Notes: generated by a model not told the origin, from the sequence alone. Shown: positions 21,365-33,987, counted from the first letter of the stretch. The stretch: 64,000 bases of DNA from Pilaira anomala (GCA_025716855.1 JAIXMQ010000032.1:124001-188000); one strand, 5' to 3'. A program made the numbers and translations.

Positions 21365-23054
21365 ATGTCTCCTCCTAACGCTGAACTCTACCCTACTACT
21401 ACTACTACTAATAACGCTCAAAGCGTTCCTGCTCCCTTATTCAAGGTCAATTCTTCCAATGTTCAATACACTGACGAACATATCTTGAGTAAGTATACTT
21501 ACTATAACACTTTGGTCACCAAGCATCCCGATGGTTCCTTAGTCGCTACTCCTACCGAAACCGTTTATGAATTCAAGACTGAACGTACTGTTCCTCGTGT
21601 TGGGTAAGTTTTTTTTTTTAAAAAATGATTGATGATGATGATGATGGTGATATGTTTTTGTTTTTAACATTATAAATTTTTTTTTCTTAACAAAAAGTAT
21701 GATGATGGTTGGATGGGGTGGTAACAACGGATCCACTTTAACTGCTTCTATTCTTGCTCACAAGAACAACTTGACATGGCGTACAAAATCCGGTATCCAT
21801 AAGCCCAACTATTATGGATCAGTCACACAATCCTCTACAGTACGTTTAGGTGTGGATGAGCAAGGAGCGGATGTCCATATCCCACTTTCGGACATGTTAC
21901 CCCTTGTGAACCCTACGGAGATGGTCTTGGGCGGTTGGGATATCTCCGGCAAGAACTTGGCGGAATCCATGGAACGTGCCAAAGTACTCGAATACGATCT
22001 CCAACGTCAAGTATCGGAAGAGATGTCTAAGATGGTTCCACTCCCTTCGATTTACTACCCAGATTTCATTGCAGCTAACCAAGAAGATCGTGCGGATAAC
22101 TTGATTCCAGGTACAAACAAGCGAGCTCATGTTGAACAGATTCGTAAGGATATTCGAGACTTCAAGTCCACTCACGGTCTTGATAAGGTGATTGTGATCT
22201 GGACGGCGAATACTGAACGATTCGCTGAATTGATTGATGGTGTGAACGATACGGCGGATCATTTCTTGGCCGCTGTGGAGGCCTCTCATGAAGAAGTTGC
22301 ACCCTCCTCTATCTTTGCACTTGCCTGTATTGAAGAAGGTACTCCCTTTATCAATGGTTCACCTCAAAACACTTTTGTTCCCGGTTTGATTCAATTGGCT
22401 GAACGTCATAAGGCGTTCATCGGTGGTGATGATTTCAAGTCGGGTCAAACCAAGATGAAGTCAGCACTTGTGGATTTCCTTGTGAATGCAGGTATCAAGC
22501 CCGTTGCCATTACGTCTTATAACCATTTAGGTAACAACGATGGTAAGAACTTGTCTTCTCATCGTCAATTCCGATCCAAGGAGATCTCCAAGTCCACGGT
22601 GGTGGATGATATGGTGGCTGCTAACCATTTACTTTATGCCAAGGATGAACATCCTGATCATACGGTCGTTATCAAGTATGTCCCCTCTGTAGGAGACTCG
22701 AAGCGAGCTCTTGATGAATACGAATGTGATATCTTCATGGGCGGTCGTCAATCGATCTCGATGTACAACATTTGTGAAGATTCTCTTTTGGCTTCTCCTT
22801 TGATTATTGATTTAGTTATCATGACGGAATTAATGACTCGTCTTCAATACAAGACGGCTGAGATGTCCAAGTTCAGTACTTTCCATAGTGTGCTCTCTAT
22901 CTTGTCTTATATGCTGAAGGCGCCTATGGTCACTCCTGGTACTCCTGTCGTAAACGCTTTGGCTAGACAACGTACTGCGATTGAAAACATCTTTAGAGCT
23001 GCTGTTGGTTTATCTGCTAACAATGAAATGGGTTTGGAACACAAGATTTGGTAA
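21365..23054 (+). CDS. INO1: myo-Inositol-1-phosphate synthase
   Basis: Cytosolic NAD-dependent enzyme converting glucose-6-phosphate to myo-inositol-3-phosphate, the committed step of inositol synthesis. Exons 21365..21603 and 21698..23054 give 531 aa, the usual fungal length. The Rossmann glycine loop GWGGNNGST is just after the intron. Other family blocks are [25 protein letters not shown], the catalytic region [27 protein letters not shown] and the C-terminal [12 protein letters not shown]. The ATG at 21365 starts [10 protein letters not shown] and is followed by a Thr run from ACT repeats. The coding part is less A+T-rich than the introns and uses C/T-ending codons, consistent with strong expression. 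The intron acceptor is AAAAAG without an adjoining pyrimidine tract. Confidence 0.96.
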
Positions 23055-23589
23055 ATTTTTTTTTTATCCCCAAAAACTCTAAATAAATAAATAAAAAACT
23101 CTTTTTTTTTTTTGTGCTTTTTTTCTCATTTTTCTGTTACCTAAATGTTTATTAAATTTGCTTTTTTGTATGTCAGATTTTTCTTATTTTCTTGTTTTGG
23201 ACCCTTCCCAGTTACCCTTTTTTTTTTTTTTTCTGATGGTACCACGATTTTTTTCAATTTTATCAGATCTTTTTGCAGGTTTAATAGTAGATTCAAGGAA
23301 AAAGTTTAATTAAGAAAAATGTGCTGTACTTGGAAAGACTTCAATTGTCGCATTTACACTTTTTTTTTTTTTTTACTATTTTTCTAAGTTATCAGTTTAA
23401 TAAAAATGCTACAGGTCGTCGTTGTCGTATCACTTAACCATTTATGTACCTGAACACACAATCTGCATTAAAAATCGCAAAACACAATTTAAAAAAAAAA
23501 AAGGGTTATCATCAATTTAGGAAAAAAAAAAAGGAGGGGAAGAGTTTATTATTTGATCAAAAATGGTGAAAGAGACTTTTTTTTTTTTT
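23055..23589. other. Convergent 3' spacer
   Basis: About 535 bp between the convergent INO1 and eL31 stops. AATAAA-like signals (about 23083..23092) follow the INO1 stop; the rest is T/A-run sequence with no coding frame. Confidence 0.55.
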
Positions 23590-24299
23590 TTAGTTCTCAT
23601 CTTCAACAACTTCGGTGTTAAGACCTAATAATAAAAAATTGAGATTGTTAGTAAACCTTTTTTTTATGTCGCTTCATAGATAGGAGGACCGAACAGAAAG
23701 GGACCAAACTTTATGATTTGGAGAAACTTTCAATCTGGTATATTATTCCCCAACCTCTTGCGCTCACAAACTGCTGGAAAAAAACGTTTCAAAAAACGTA
23801 AAAAAAAAAAAAGATTCACTTTTTCTTTACAAAATGAATTTTCTTTTTCTTCCTTTTACATTTTTCTACCTCGTTTTCTACACAGTACAGCGATTTTGGG
23901 ATTGCCAAGATAGTCTCTCTCTCTCTCTCTCTCTTTTTTTTAAAAAAAAAATTTTTACTTACCCTTGAACTCAACACAAGGAACGAAGGTGACATAAGAG
24001 TAGAGCTTCTCCTTAGCATCTTCATCATCGTTACGACGACGAGAGATACGGACACGAATACGGTGGTTGGTGTGCTTGACACCACGAGACCAGACAGCCT
24101 TGTTAAGAGAGGGATCAAGACGAACATCCTTAGTACCCATAGCTTGAGTAGCGAAAGCCTTGACGGCCTTGATAGCATGAGGAGCACGCTTTCTCAAAGA
24201 ACGACCGAAAACATGCTTGTGCATGTGGATGGTGTACTCACGAGTCACGACATCAGCGAGGGTGGAACGCTTTTGGGTGGTCTTTTGGTCTTTGGCCAT
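23590..24299 (-). CDS. RPL31: 60S ribosomal protein eL31
   Basis: Large-subunit ribosomal protein near the exit tunnel. Exons 23963..24299 and 23590..23624 give 123 aa, typical for the family. Recognised blocks are VTREYTIHMHKHVFGRSLR, RAPHAIKAVKAFATQAMGT, VRLDPSLNKAVWSRGVKH and RIRVRISRRRND, ending LNTEVVEDEN. The second exon has only 12 codons. The intron (23625..23962, 338 bp) is the longest among the confident genes here and contains a more complex segment, roughly 23640..23910, unlike the usual homopolymer-only introns; it could host a small RNA or regulatory element. Confidence 0.96.
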
Positions 24300-25890
24300 T
24301 TTGCAAAATAAACTACTTACTTTATATCTTGATTAAAAATCTCGATGGATACATAATGGATGGATGCATTTTTTTTTTTTTTTTTACCTCAAGGATGGGA
24401 AAGGGAAGGATTTTTAGGTAAAATTAGTTTGCGGTAAACATTTACCGAAATTTCATCAATTGAGAACTCCGAAAGTCCCAATTTCAAACGTCACCTTGTT
24501 TTTTTTTTTTTACTTCTGACTTATTATTATGATTTTTATGATTCCTTGCATTCTGAGGGGAGACAGACACTTCGTCGACCGCAAGGTGATGCTGGCTTAT
24601 CACTTGTTTGACGGATTTTTTTATAAGGTAAGTCAGAAGCTTTTTTTCAGTTCAGTAGTCTGGTGTGAAACTTTGGCTGCTTTTCTTTTCCCCACTGCAA
24701 GCAACAGAAAAACGGGCTATCTCTCAGTTAATAGCGGGTGACAAGATAAGAGTAGTAGTAAGTTAACAGACTGATTTTTACTTCCATGATGAATCATTTG
24801 AACTGGTTATCTATTCTCAAAAATCCAAAGGAACGTGATTATAAAAGTATACATAACATATTGATTTTTTTTTTTTTTTTGTATAAGTTTCTATATATCA
24901 AAAATTCCAATCAATTTGACAGCGGTCAGAAGATGATCAACGCTCTTATTATCAAAGAAAATAAACTGTTTAATAATACACCAAAATTCAACGTGATTAC
25001 TTTTCCTAATCTATGTTTTTTTTTTCCCTGTGGATCGTGAATAATTATTAAGCTTTCATTAGTATTATTGTACAAGTTATTTTTTTTTAGTCTCAAGTTT
25101 TGTCTTACTACTTATATACTATTACCCACACGTTTTTAGAGCTTTTATACCTTGTAATATAATACCAGTCTCCTCCTCGTTGAAAGAAAACCCTATTGCA
25201 GGATTACACGATATTCTACTAAAAAAGTTCATTTCCCTCTCTCAATTTTACTCTCTCAGCAAATAAAGTTGTTTAAAAGTTGAGTAGAACAAGTTTTTTT
25301 TTGAGTATATATAGGCTAATATGGTACTTACCAACTGCATGATGGATGATTATATCGTTATAGATAACCATTGTTACTTGTGAAGTATGAATGATATAGG
25401 GGATTTTTTTTTTTAACGAGAGAAAGAGTGGATTTTAAAGTTTAGAGTTAAAGCAAGAGCAGTCTTTTGCTGTAAGTTGTATATATGGATGTGAGTTAAG
25501 CTTTGACAACAACAACAACAACAACAACAACAAAAAAGGTATGTTATGGGTTTATATATAGTTATTTCAAATACTTACTTATTATTTAAAAGTGAGTATA
25601 AACGAAAGTAAAGGAAGGTAAATAAGAGAAGAGAAAAAGCTTGTTTTAATCAGTCTCTTGTTGATAATTCTAATCACATGTTCTGTGACTCTCAGGATAT
25701 AAAGCGTTTCAGTGAAACCAGATTTTGGCGAAAAAAAAGAGATCGGTGATCCTGAATTTCTCCCTCGAGGTTTTTGGGGGAAGGCTTTAAAGTACCGAAG
25801 AAGAGAAAAGTATTTAATTCCTTTTTTCTAAGCATTTCTCTCTCTCTCTCTCTCTTTTTATCAATTTTTTTTTTTTTTTTTTAATAAAAT
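24300..25890. other. 1.6-kb spacer upstream of the bZIP gene
   Basis: No convincing gene on either strand. Notable are a CAA microsatellite at 25506..25532, GATA-like TGATAAG/TTATCA words about 24595, and a CT tract (25839..25854) followed by a T run just before the bZIP start. Probably the long promoter of the bZIP gene plus the eL31 promoter. Confidence 0.5.
25506..25532. repeat. (AAC)n microsatellite
   Basis: About nine AAC units in the putative bZIP promoter region. Confidence 0.9.
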
Positions 25891-27369
25891 ATGAATAACG
25901 ATTTTAAAAGTAGTACCTTTACTTGGGCATTAGATACCACAGCAACCTCAACAAAGAAGCAAGAAGAGCCTTTTGGACTTTCTGATGCAGATCTTTTTCA
26001 ATTTTTACTTGGAGAAGAAGAAGGAGTAGTCGTAGTAGAACAACCAGCTACGAATAGCAGTTGCAGTAGTTTATCCGATATAGTTATGATGGAAAAAAAG
26101 AGTCCTATGAAAAAGAGAACGGCTAAAAAGGAAGTGAATCATAAACCTGTCACTACATCTACAACCAGTCGATTGGATTTTCGACCTATGAATGACTCTA
26201 TTCCAGAATCTCAATTGAAATCCATGACTTCAAAGGAACGTAGACAGTTAAGAAATAAGATTTCTGCACGTAATTTCAGAAACCGTAGAAAAGGTATAAT
26301 ATAAAAAAAAAAAAAAAGGATATAAAAGGAAATGGGCTTACGAATAACATAATTTCCTTTTATAGAATACGTTGGTACACTTGAAGAACAATTGAGTGAT
26401 TCAAAAAATGAAAATAATCAACTTTTACATGAATTAAAATGGGCTAAAGAAAAGATTGAAAGACTTGAGAAAGAAAATGATAAACTTCGACTTGATTTAA
26501 TGTTGGGAGGAATGATTTTACCTGCTGCTGCTGCTGTAAATAATACAACATCACCTACTAATAATTATCCATCTTTGGTGCATTCTTCTTTAAACTTTTC
26601 TTCTGGTTCTTCTGATGAATCCAATTTATCTTCTCCTCCAAACTTGTTTATGGATTTCCCTGATAATTGGGATTTCGTTTTACCTCAAGATACTACAACA
26701 ACAACAACAACAACAAACTTTCAAGATTCCTATATTGCTAGTGCTGTTGTACCTGATTGGAATATTAATCATGTCTTATCAAAAGAAACTAGTTTAGTCA
26801 GTACTACTAATCATCAACTCTTGTTAAGACAATATCCTTTGTTAGCTCCTGCTTTAATGTCAATTGTCATTGCTCATACGATGGCCATGAGTACAGATGA
26901 ATTATTAGCTACCTCTAAATTGAATACGACAACAACCGTTGATGAGCCATTGTTAAAAGATAATTTCTTTATTGATAAGCCTGCTGCTGCTGCTGCTGCT
27001 GCTGGTGTTATGTCTGATAAAGAAGCTAAAGCTGTTTGGAGTATTTTAGAGCCATTGACCTTATTGAATGAAAGAAATGCCAAGATTGCTGGTGATAGTG
27101 AAGGAACTGTTACTACTACTACTGATACAACAAGCTCTTCTGAATGTAGAACTAAAATTTGTGAATTCTATGAGACCAAGGTCATTCCTTACTGTCCTAT
27201 TGCTTGGTTTCAATCCAGAATTTGTAAATCAGTTTGTGAATACGTTGCATCGAACTGTATTTGGAATAATAATAATAATACACCGGAAGAGCCAAAGTCT
27301 ATTAAACCAAAACCTTTAATTTGTAGACAATTCCACAAAGCGAAACGATACATTACTACTTGTGAATAA
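25891..27369 (+). CDS. bZIP transcription factor with Cys-rich C-terminus
   Basis: Exons 25891..26293 and 26366..27369 give about 468 aa. The basic region RRQLRNKISARNFRNRRKEY (about 116-136) has the bZIP N-x7-R pattern and is split by the intron right at its end. The zipper follows with leucines/hydrophobics at VGTLEEQLSDSKNENNQLLH to KENDKLRLDL. The N-terminal 100 residues are acidic and Ser/Thr-rich with SDADLFQFLLGEEEG, a likely activation patch. The middle is low-complexity (Ala, Thr runs). The C-terminal about 75 residues hold about nine cysteines (TKICEFYE, YCPIAW, RICKSVCEYVASNC, LICRQF, TTCE), an unusual tail that might sense redox or bind metal. No ortholog is assigned; the exact regulatory role is unknown. 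Confidence 0.83.
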
Positions 27370-28415
27370 TTCCTCCCCCCCCCCACCTCCACACACACAC
27401 TATTTCCTTGTTTTACCCACCCCTTTCACACACACACACACACATTTTCTCTTATCATTTTGTACATAATAAACTTATAGTTATATCTTTTTTTTTTTTT
27501 GAGCCTCCTTTGAAATAATGACAGAATAATTACCACACACATTTTTTTTTTTTTTTTTTTGAAACAAATATATTAACCAATAAGTCAAGTGGATCAATTT
27601 ACACGATGATCTATTATTAATTAATAAGGCGTCGTATTACTATAAACACGTTTTTTTAAAAATCGATTTGTGTTACTTTATTTTACGATGTATAATTCAT
27701 ATTTTAACTAATATGCAAGAGTTTTTTTTTTTTTTGGCACTTGGTTGTGTGTATGTAGTGCCTTTTGAGCTAATATACTGTTTTATCAACAAATAAATCT
27801 TGCCTTGAAAAATCATCTTCACTACCTTTTTTAACATCAACAATTTAATTTACCAACAATGAACATCATGTATATTTCTGATATAAACGTAATAATTTGT
27901 TGAAAGTCTTAAAAATAAGATAATAAGGTTTTTATTGATGAGAAAAAAAAAAAAAGAGGTTATATTTATATTCAAATAAAAGGGTGTGGGAAAAAAAGAG
28001 TCTATTCTTTTTTCACATATAAGATTATGACAGTCTTGATTCATAATACACGTATGACCTGGTCAAGACGCGTTGTATTTTGCATGAAAGTTCAGAAAGG
28101 GGTTTGTGATATATACCGCGGGGGGATATTTATCATTCGTGGAACCACCTATTAAATGGTAATCAATGATAAAGATATATAGCTGGTATATATCAGCTTG
28201 AAGAGCAAGAAGAGACTTCTGTTTTGCAGTTCTTGATTCAGCTGTGTTTTAGATTTGCGGATATAACCAATATTAGTAACATATTGTGGTTGTGTCGTTC
28301 TAACTAAGGTAATCTAAATTGACTGATATTGCTAATGTCTTTTTCCACTTTTGAAGTCTCTCAAATTAGCCTTCACCACATTGTAGTAAGTTCTACCTCT
28401 TTTTTCTGCTGTCTT

Positions 28416-28900
28416 TTACTTCCTTTTTTGCTTAGTGCCTTCCCAAGACCCATCTTTACCTATAATGTCATTTAATTTGTTTTCATTGAAACGCCAATTA
28501 TCACAAAAATATTGTTCAATTAGTTCAAATAATTCGCTTTCGGTTAAAAATTCTTCATAAGTGATATAGGAGGAATTGGCTTTGGTGGGATAATCAAATG
28601 AAGTAATTCAAGAATTGATCTTTTTGAACAGGGTACTGTTACTTCATAAGAGCTTAAACTATTGGAAGCTTTTGAGTTCTGGTAAATTTCTTTTGGTTTT
28701 AATTCAGAAAAATACTCAGTGTATCTCCAAAAAGGCTCCATTTGAACTTTTTTCTTGGAAATAGCAAAAGGCAAATCTGAATCTCCATTGGTAAAATATA
28801 CTGGCACTAGCTCAGTTGATTCTAGATTTTTGATTGCGATATCCTTATTTTCTTTACTGAATATAAGACCATATATGCTGCATACAGCTTCTTCTTTTTG
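28416..28900 (-). pseudogene. Frameshifted gene fragment, unknown family
   Basis: A minus-strand frame is open from 28900 to its stop at 28544 and includes NKDIAIKNLESTELVPVYF, ISKKKVQMEPFWRYTEYFS and ELKPKEIYQNSKAS. A second frame, overlapping from about 28617 to its stop at 28416, carries ITSFDYPTKANSSYITYEEF and FELIEQYFCDNWRFNENKL. Both halves look like real protein, and the switch occurs without plausible splice sites, so a one- or two-base indel around 28610..28625 probably broke one original gene. The upstream end stops at 28901..28903. Family not recognised. Confidence 0.4.
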
Positions 28901-29739
28901 TTATTGTCATTATGATGTAAAGAGTCGAAAAATTAGAGGATTGTAATTTTGAGGCAGTTTGCTCTTTTTATGCAAGTAAAATATACGCGCACCGTGCTTT
29001 TGAGGTGGTGTTGGGCAAAAAAAGGAGGTATTAAAATCCACGGATGAATTTTATCCAACTGGCCACCAACATACTTTACAGTTTTTTAACAAAAAAAAAC
29101 TAGTATAATACTTGCTTTTTTTTAACAAAAAAACAAGTAGTTTTTTCTCTCTTCACTTGTAATTTGGACAAAAGGAACATTTTCTATTTAAGATTCATTA
29201 GACAAAATGAATCATTTATTTTTTGATAAAATTATTAGACTTACCATTGATAACAACTGCAGGTCTCAAAGTTATTTTGTTTTTCTTGGAACAATCTCTT
29301 CTTTAGGTAAGGAATGTGACAAAAGAAGAGATTAAAAATGGAGCGGTAAGGAAGGAATATATGTAAAGAGAAGAAAGTGAAAGAAAAGAATAAAATAAAA
29401 AAAAAAGATTATTTATAATAAACCCCCCCCCCCCCTGTTTGTCTGAAGTATGAGAAAAAAAAGCTGCCTGTATGCCATGTGAAAAAAAAGAGTTGATGTA
29501 ATGGTGTATTTTATGCAAAAGTTATAAAAAACCTTATTCGTCATCCGTGATTTTACTACCTTTTTTTTTACTACTCTTTTACTCAGCACCATTTAGATAA
29601 AAGAGCATTATTTATTTGATAAAAATGAATTGTGTACTATCAGCAGACTTTTTTTAGGCTGCAGTATAAGGAATAGCTTATTATTATTTTTTTGCCTTTC
29701 AGTTCTGCTGAGTCTACATTGTACCCTTATCACGAATTA

Positions 29740-29762
29740 ACGCGTCAAATAGGACAACGCGC
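29740..29762 (+). promoter_or_regulatory. Paired MCB (MluI cell-cycle box)-like sites upstream of DNA2
   Basis: ACGCGT at 29740..29745 and ACGCGC at 29757..29762, about 105-125 bp before the DNA2 ATG. In yeasts ACGCGT is the MBF site that drives G1/S transcription of DNA replication genes. Spacing to the start and the target gene fit, but binding is inference. Confidence 0.45.
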
Positions 29763-29865
29763 TTACAAAAATTCGTATCTTAAAAATAAAATAAAATAAA
29801 AAAAAAAAAAAGAATGACCTCTTTTTATTCTATAAAAGAACAAAAGAAAAAAAAAAAGAGGCAAC

Positions 29866-32800
29866 ATGACGATCGCTTTTGATTCCGAAAGACAAGATAA
29901 TAAAAGAGTGAAAACTGGTAATGTCAAAGCACGATCCATAACTTATTCAGTCATTCTAAACTTTTTTTTTTTTTTTTTTTTTTTTTTGGAAAAAATAGAA
30001 AAATACGACGACGACGATGATGATATGTTTGGTGATGATTTACCTATAGAAGAGCTTGAAGGAATTTCAGCCCTTGTTTCGATCCCAACGGCTACATCAG
30101 AAACCAGTGAATTTTATGGAGACGATTTACCGCTTGAAGAACTCTGTAAAATCATGGATACGTCCGAAACCCAAGATACCAACCAAAAAGAAATACCGAA
30201 ACCTAAAAAAGAAAGGTTTATTCGATACCTCGTTGCTTCCGTGAGCCATGAACAATACGTAGTGAATGAAGATCGATATGATGAAAAGATTGTGTTGTTA
30301 ATTCAAGAAGATGAAGAGCGTATCACTACAGCCCATTTACGACAAGAATGGAAAGAAACATTAATTCAAGTAGGCGATGTTGTCCATTTACCATTTATTG
30401 AGTATATGCCAGAGATTGTCATTGATGATTTAAATCATTATATCGTCGTACATCCTGATCGATTGATTTCATGTACGGCCGTTGCAGAGAGTTATGTGTG
30501 TACAAGAAAATCCGTTTTGCAATTAAAAGTACGACCTGTCAGTGATTATAGCGAAGCATTAGTGCATGGTAATATCATTCATAGCGTGTTACAAAATGCG
30601 TTAGAGAAAGAGGATTTTCAGGTCGAGAGTATTAAGCAAGAGATTGAACATATTGTCATGACGAGATTACCGGATCTTTATGCGATAGACCAAGACGAAG
30701 CCACTGCATTACAAATATTGAACGAATACGCACAGGGTATCAGTCGATTTGGATCTTCTTTTGTATCTAAAGTACCAAAAGGATACGTAAATACAGATTT
30801 GGGCTCGGATCCTACAGGTATCATGGGATTTGAAACGATTTCAATTTCAAATGTGTTGGATATTGAAGAACATTTATGGAGTCCGACGTTTGGTTTAAAG
30901 GGTATGATCGATGCCTCCGTCGAGATGACAATGAGTAGGAATCATAAGGTCTTGGTTGTTCCATTTGAATTGAAGACGGGTAAGACGGCCAATTTTATAA
31001 TCAATCGAGCCCAAACTCTATTATATACTTTATTAATGTCTGATCGATATAGTAAGTCTTGTAAAAAAAAAAAAAAAAAAAAAAAAATACGTATATATAT
31101 ATATATATATATTCATAAATGGTATTAGATATGAATGTAGAAGCAGGTTTACTATACTATTCAAAAACCAATAGCATTTATGTCATTCCATCTTCACGTA
31201 ACGATTTAAGGTCACTCGTGATGGCTCGAAACACATTAGCTTCTGCATTCAGCAAAAAGGACGTTGTACCCGCTATGATCAAGAACAGCCATACATGTCA
31301 ATATTGTTTTATCAATAGCGCGTGTACTATATATCATAAGGGTATAGAAAAGGGAACGGGGTCCACCAGTGGTCTCTATAACCTATTCGATGAAAAGACG
31401 GATCATATGAGCGAAAAAATCTCGGCATTCTTTGCACTCTGGTGGAATTTATTGGATAAAGAAGAAGTCGATGTAGATTATATTCGTAAGAATATTTGGA
31501 GTCAACCTGCAGAGATCATGGAACAATTAGGTAGATGTTTATCGAATATGTCATTGAACCTATCGTCGAGTCAAATTGATCCTGCTACAGCACGATGGCA
31601 GTATAGTTTCGTACGTCATGTATCGCAACCAAACAAACCTTTACTCTGTACTATCACAGTGGGAGATCCTATTGTGGTGTCTAGTATGGATGGACATATC
31701 AACTTGTCTATGGGTTTCGTATCTCGTATCAGTACGGAAGAAATTTTGGTCGATTTATCCGAACCGCTTCGTGGGCCACCAGATGAAGGTACTGGGTTTG
31801 ACAGTGAATGTAATCAAACGTACACAAGTTTTATTCGGAATGCGTTCAGTACAAAAGATTTCTATACGCGTCACGATACAAAGTATCGTATTGATCGTGA
31901 TGAGATGACGCTTGGGATGAGTATGCTTCGTAATAATTTGGTTCAGTTGATTGAAAAGGATCCAGTAGGAGAGTCCAAGCGACATCGGTTACGGCAACTG
32001 ATTGTGGATTTGGATAAACCTGTATTTGATACAGATCCTTTGCATTTACCAGCTACACCCAAAATGAATCCGGATCAACGTAAAGCGCTCAAGAAAGTGG
32101 TACAGGCTAAAGATTATGCTTTGATCTTGGGGATGCCAGGTACGGGTAAAACAACCACGACAGCTGAGATTATCAAATACTTGGTATCGATTGGTAAATC
32201 CGTGTTGGTGACGGCGTATACACATACAGCTTTAGATAATGTGTTATGTAAAGTACGTGAGAATGGATTGGACGTATTACGGTTAGGTAATGTACAAAGA
32301 GTGATGCCGAGTTTAAGAGATTGTGTACCTACCAGTAATTCAAATATAAGATCTGTAAAGGAGATGCAAGATTTTTATGATTCTAAAAAGGTTGTGGGTG
32401 TTACCTGTCTTGGTATTGGAGAGTAAATATGATTTGATTTTTTTTTTTTTTTTTTAAGAAAGAAAAAAAAACTAACGCGTGTTTTCCAAATAGCGTATTA
32501 CTTCAAAAGAGAGTATTTGATTATTGTATTATTGATGAAGCGTCTCAGATTACATTACCTACTTGTATTGGACCTATCCGATACGCCAAAACATTTGTAC
32601 TGGTAGGTGATTTATATCAGTTACCACCGATTGTTCAAAACAAGAGTGCGAATGAAGGAGGATTAAGTAAATCTTTATTCGCGATATTAGCCGAAGCGCA
32701 ACCTGAATCTATTTGTTATCTTGAGTTTCAGTATCGTATGAATAAAGATATTATGGATATCTCGAATCATTTAGTTTATGGTCGAAAATTAAAGTGTGGA

Positions 32801-33676
32801 GATAATCGAACGGCCAATAGAAAATTAGAGTTACCTCATCTCGAATCAGGACTCAAATCATTACATGAAGGCAACGTTCATTGTGATGGAAATAAAGATT
32901 GTTGGCTAAAAGAAATTTTAAATCCCAAGTAAGTATTGATGTAAGAAAGTGGAGACACACACACAAAAAAAAAAAGACTGATGATTTATGATTTTAGTCG
33001 TAAAGTGGTGTTTGTAAATGTAGATGCATTGGAAGGCAAAGAAAGTCGACCTTTTGAAGGATTTCTTCAGAACAATACAGAGGTTTCTTTAATTGAACAA
33101 ACGGTCGAAAGTCTGCTTGCGAGTGGAGTCACGGAAGAACGGATGGCATTGATTTCAGTGTATCGATCTCAATTACGGATTATTTCACAAGCGTTGAAGG
33201 CAAGACAAGGGATTGAGATTGCTACGATTGATAAATATCAAGGTCGTGATAAAGAGTGTGTGATTATTTCGCTTGTACGTAATAATGATACAGGAAATGT
33301 GGGTGATCTCTTGAGAGATTGGCGTAGAATCAATGTGGCGTTAACAAGAGCGAAATCCAAGTTGATTATCTTTGGGTCTGTCACCACGTTGAAATCAACA
33401 GCGTTGTATTCTGCGTTATTAGACTATTTAGAAGGAAAAGGATGGGTAAAAAAATTATATCAAGTTATAGTTATATATAAACAAAAAAGTACTAAGTTTT
33501 TTTTTTTTTTTTTTTGTTAGCTTCTCAATTTGAAAAGTGGAGCAGAAATAATGCACAGAGTTACACATGGTATGAAAACTAAGGCGCCTAAAACAAAAAC
33601 AAAAACTATATCAAGTTTAAATGTAGTTTTAAAAAAAAGGGATATCTTAAAAGACATTTATAACGATACTTTATAA
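29866..33676 (+). CDS. DNA2: DNA2 replication nuclease-helicase
   Basis: Enzyme for Okazaki-fragment flap processing and double-strand-break resection. Exons 29866..29917, 29999..31051, 31129..32422, 32494..32928, 32998..33445 and 33521..33676 give about 1145 aa. The RecB-like nuclease core has GLKGMIDASVE and VPFELKTGK (about 316-350). The iron-sulfur cysteines are C in YVCTRKSVLQL (about 184) and C-x2-C-x5-C in HTCQYCFINSAC (about 424). The SF1B helicase has Walker A GMPGTGKTTTTAE (about 702), Walker B/DEAD-like DYCIIDEASQI, GDLYQLPPIVQ, EFQYRMN, TIDKYQGRDKE and VALTRAKSKL. The N-terminus has a six-Asp run and two copies of FGDDLPIEELE/YGDDLPLEELC. Exon 1 is only 52 bp and intron 1 holds a 23-T run. 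All catalytic motifs appear intact. Confidence 0.95.
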
Positions 33677-33987
33677 TATACATTTATTTATATGTATGTA
33701 TATATATATATAAAATTTCATCGACCCTATCATTCAACAGAAGGAGATAGTGTCTTGATTTACTCAAGAAAACTTGGGTTCCAAATCTTTATAAAAATGG
33801 AGAGGGGATGCTTTCTCCAAACCTTGACCTCGATTTGAATCTTAAAACCCTCATTGTCACTACAAACACCCTAATCCCGACCCAATCTCAGTTTTTTTTT
33901 TTTATATATCTTACGTGACTTATAAGCTACTTATAATCAACTTTCACACCTTTTTTAATTTATTACTTTATTAAATATTCACTTGTA
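33677..33987. other. Short spacer between DNA2 and SWP1
   Basis: About 310 bp, T/A-rich, containing the DNA2 3' end (TATATA and AATATA words at 33676..33712) and the SWP1 promoter. No coding frame seen. Confidence 0.5.

Larger units (their letters stand above)
27370..29865. other. 2.5-kb spacer with a broken gene
   Basis: Between the bZIP stop and DNA2. CA repeats lie at 27388..27444 and T/A runs throughout. The broken gene at 28416..28900 is listed separately. At 29207..29313 the plus strand has an exon-like frame (MNHLFFDKIIRLTIDNN) ending at GTAAGG, while the minus strand of the same bases has KNKITLRPAVVING before a GTAAGT donor. Neither can be extended to a gene. Confidence 0.45.

Noticed and set aside
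26944..27083. Antisense frame with an Ala run in the bZIP gene
   Set aside because: Shadow of trinucleotide repeats in the sense gene.
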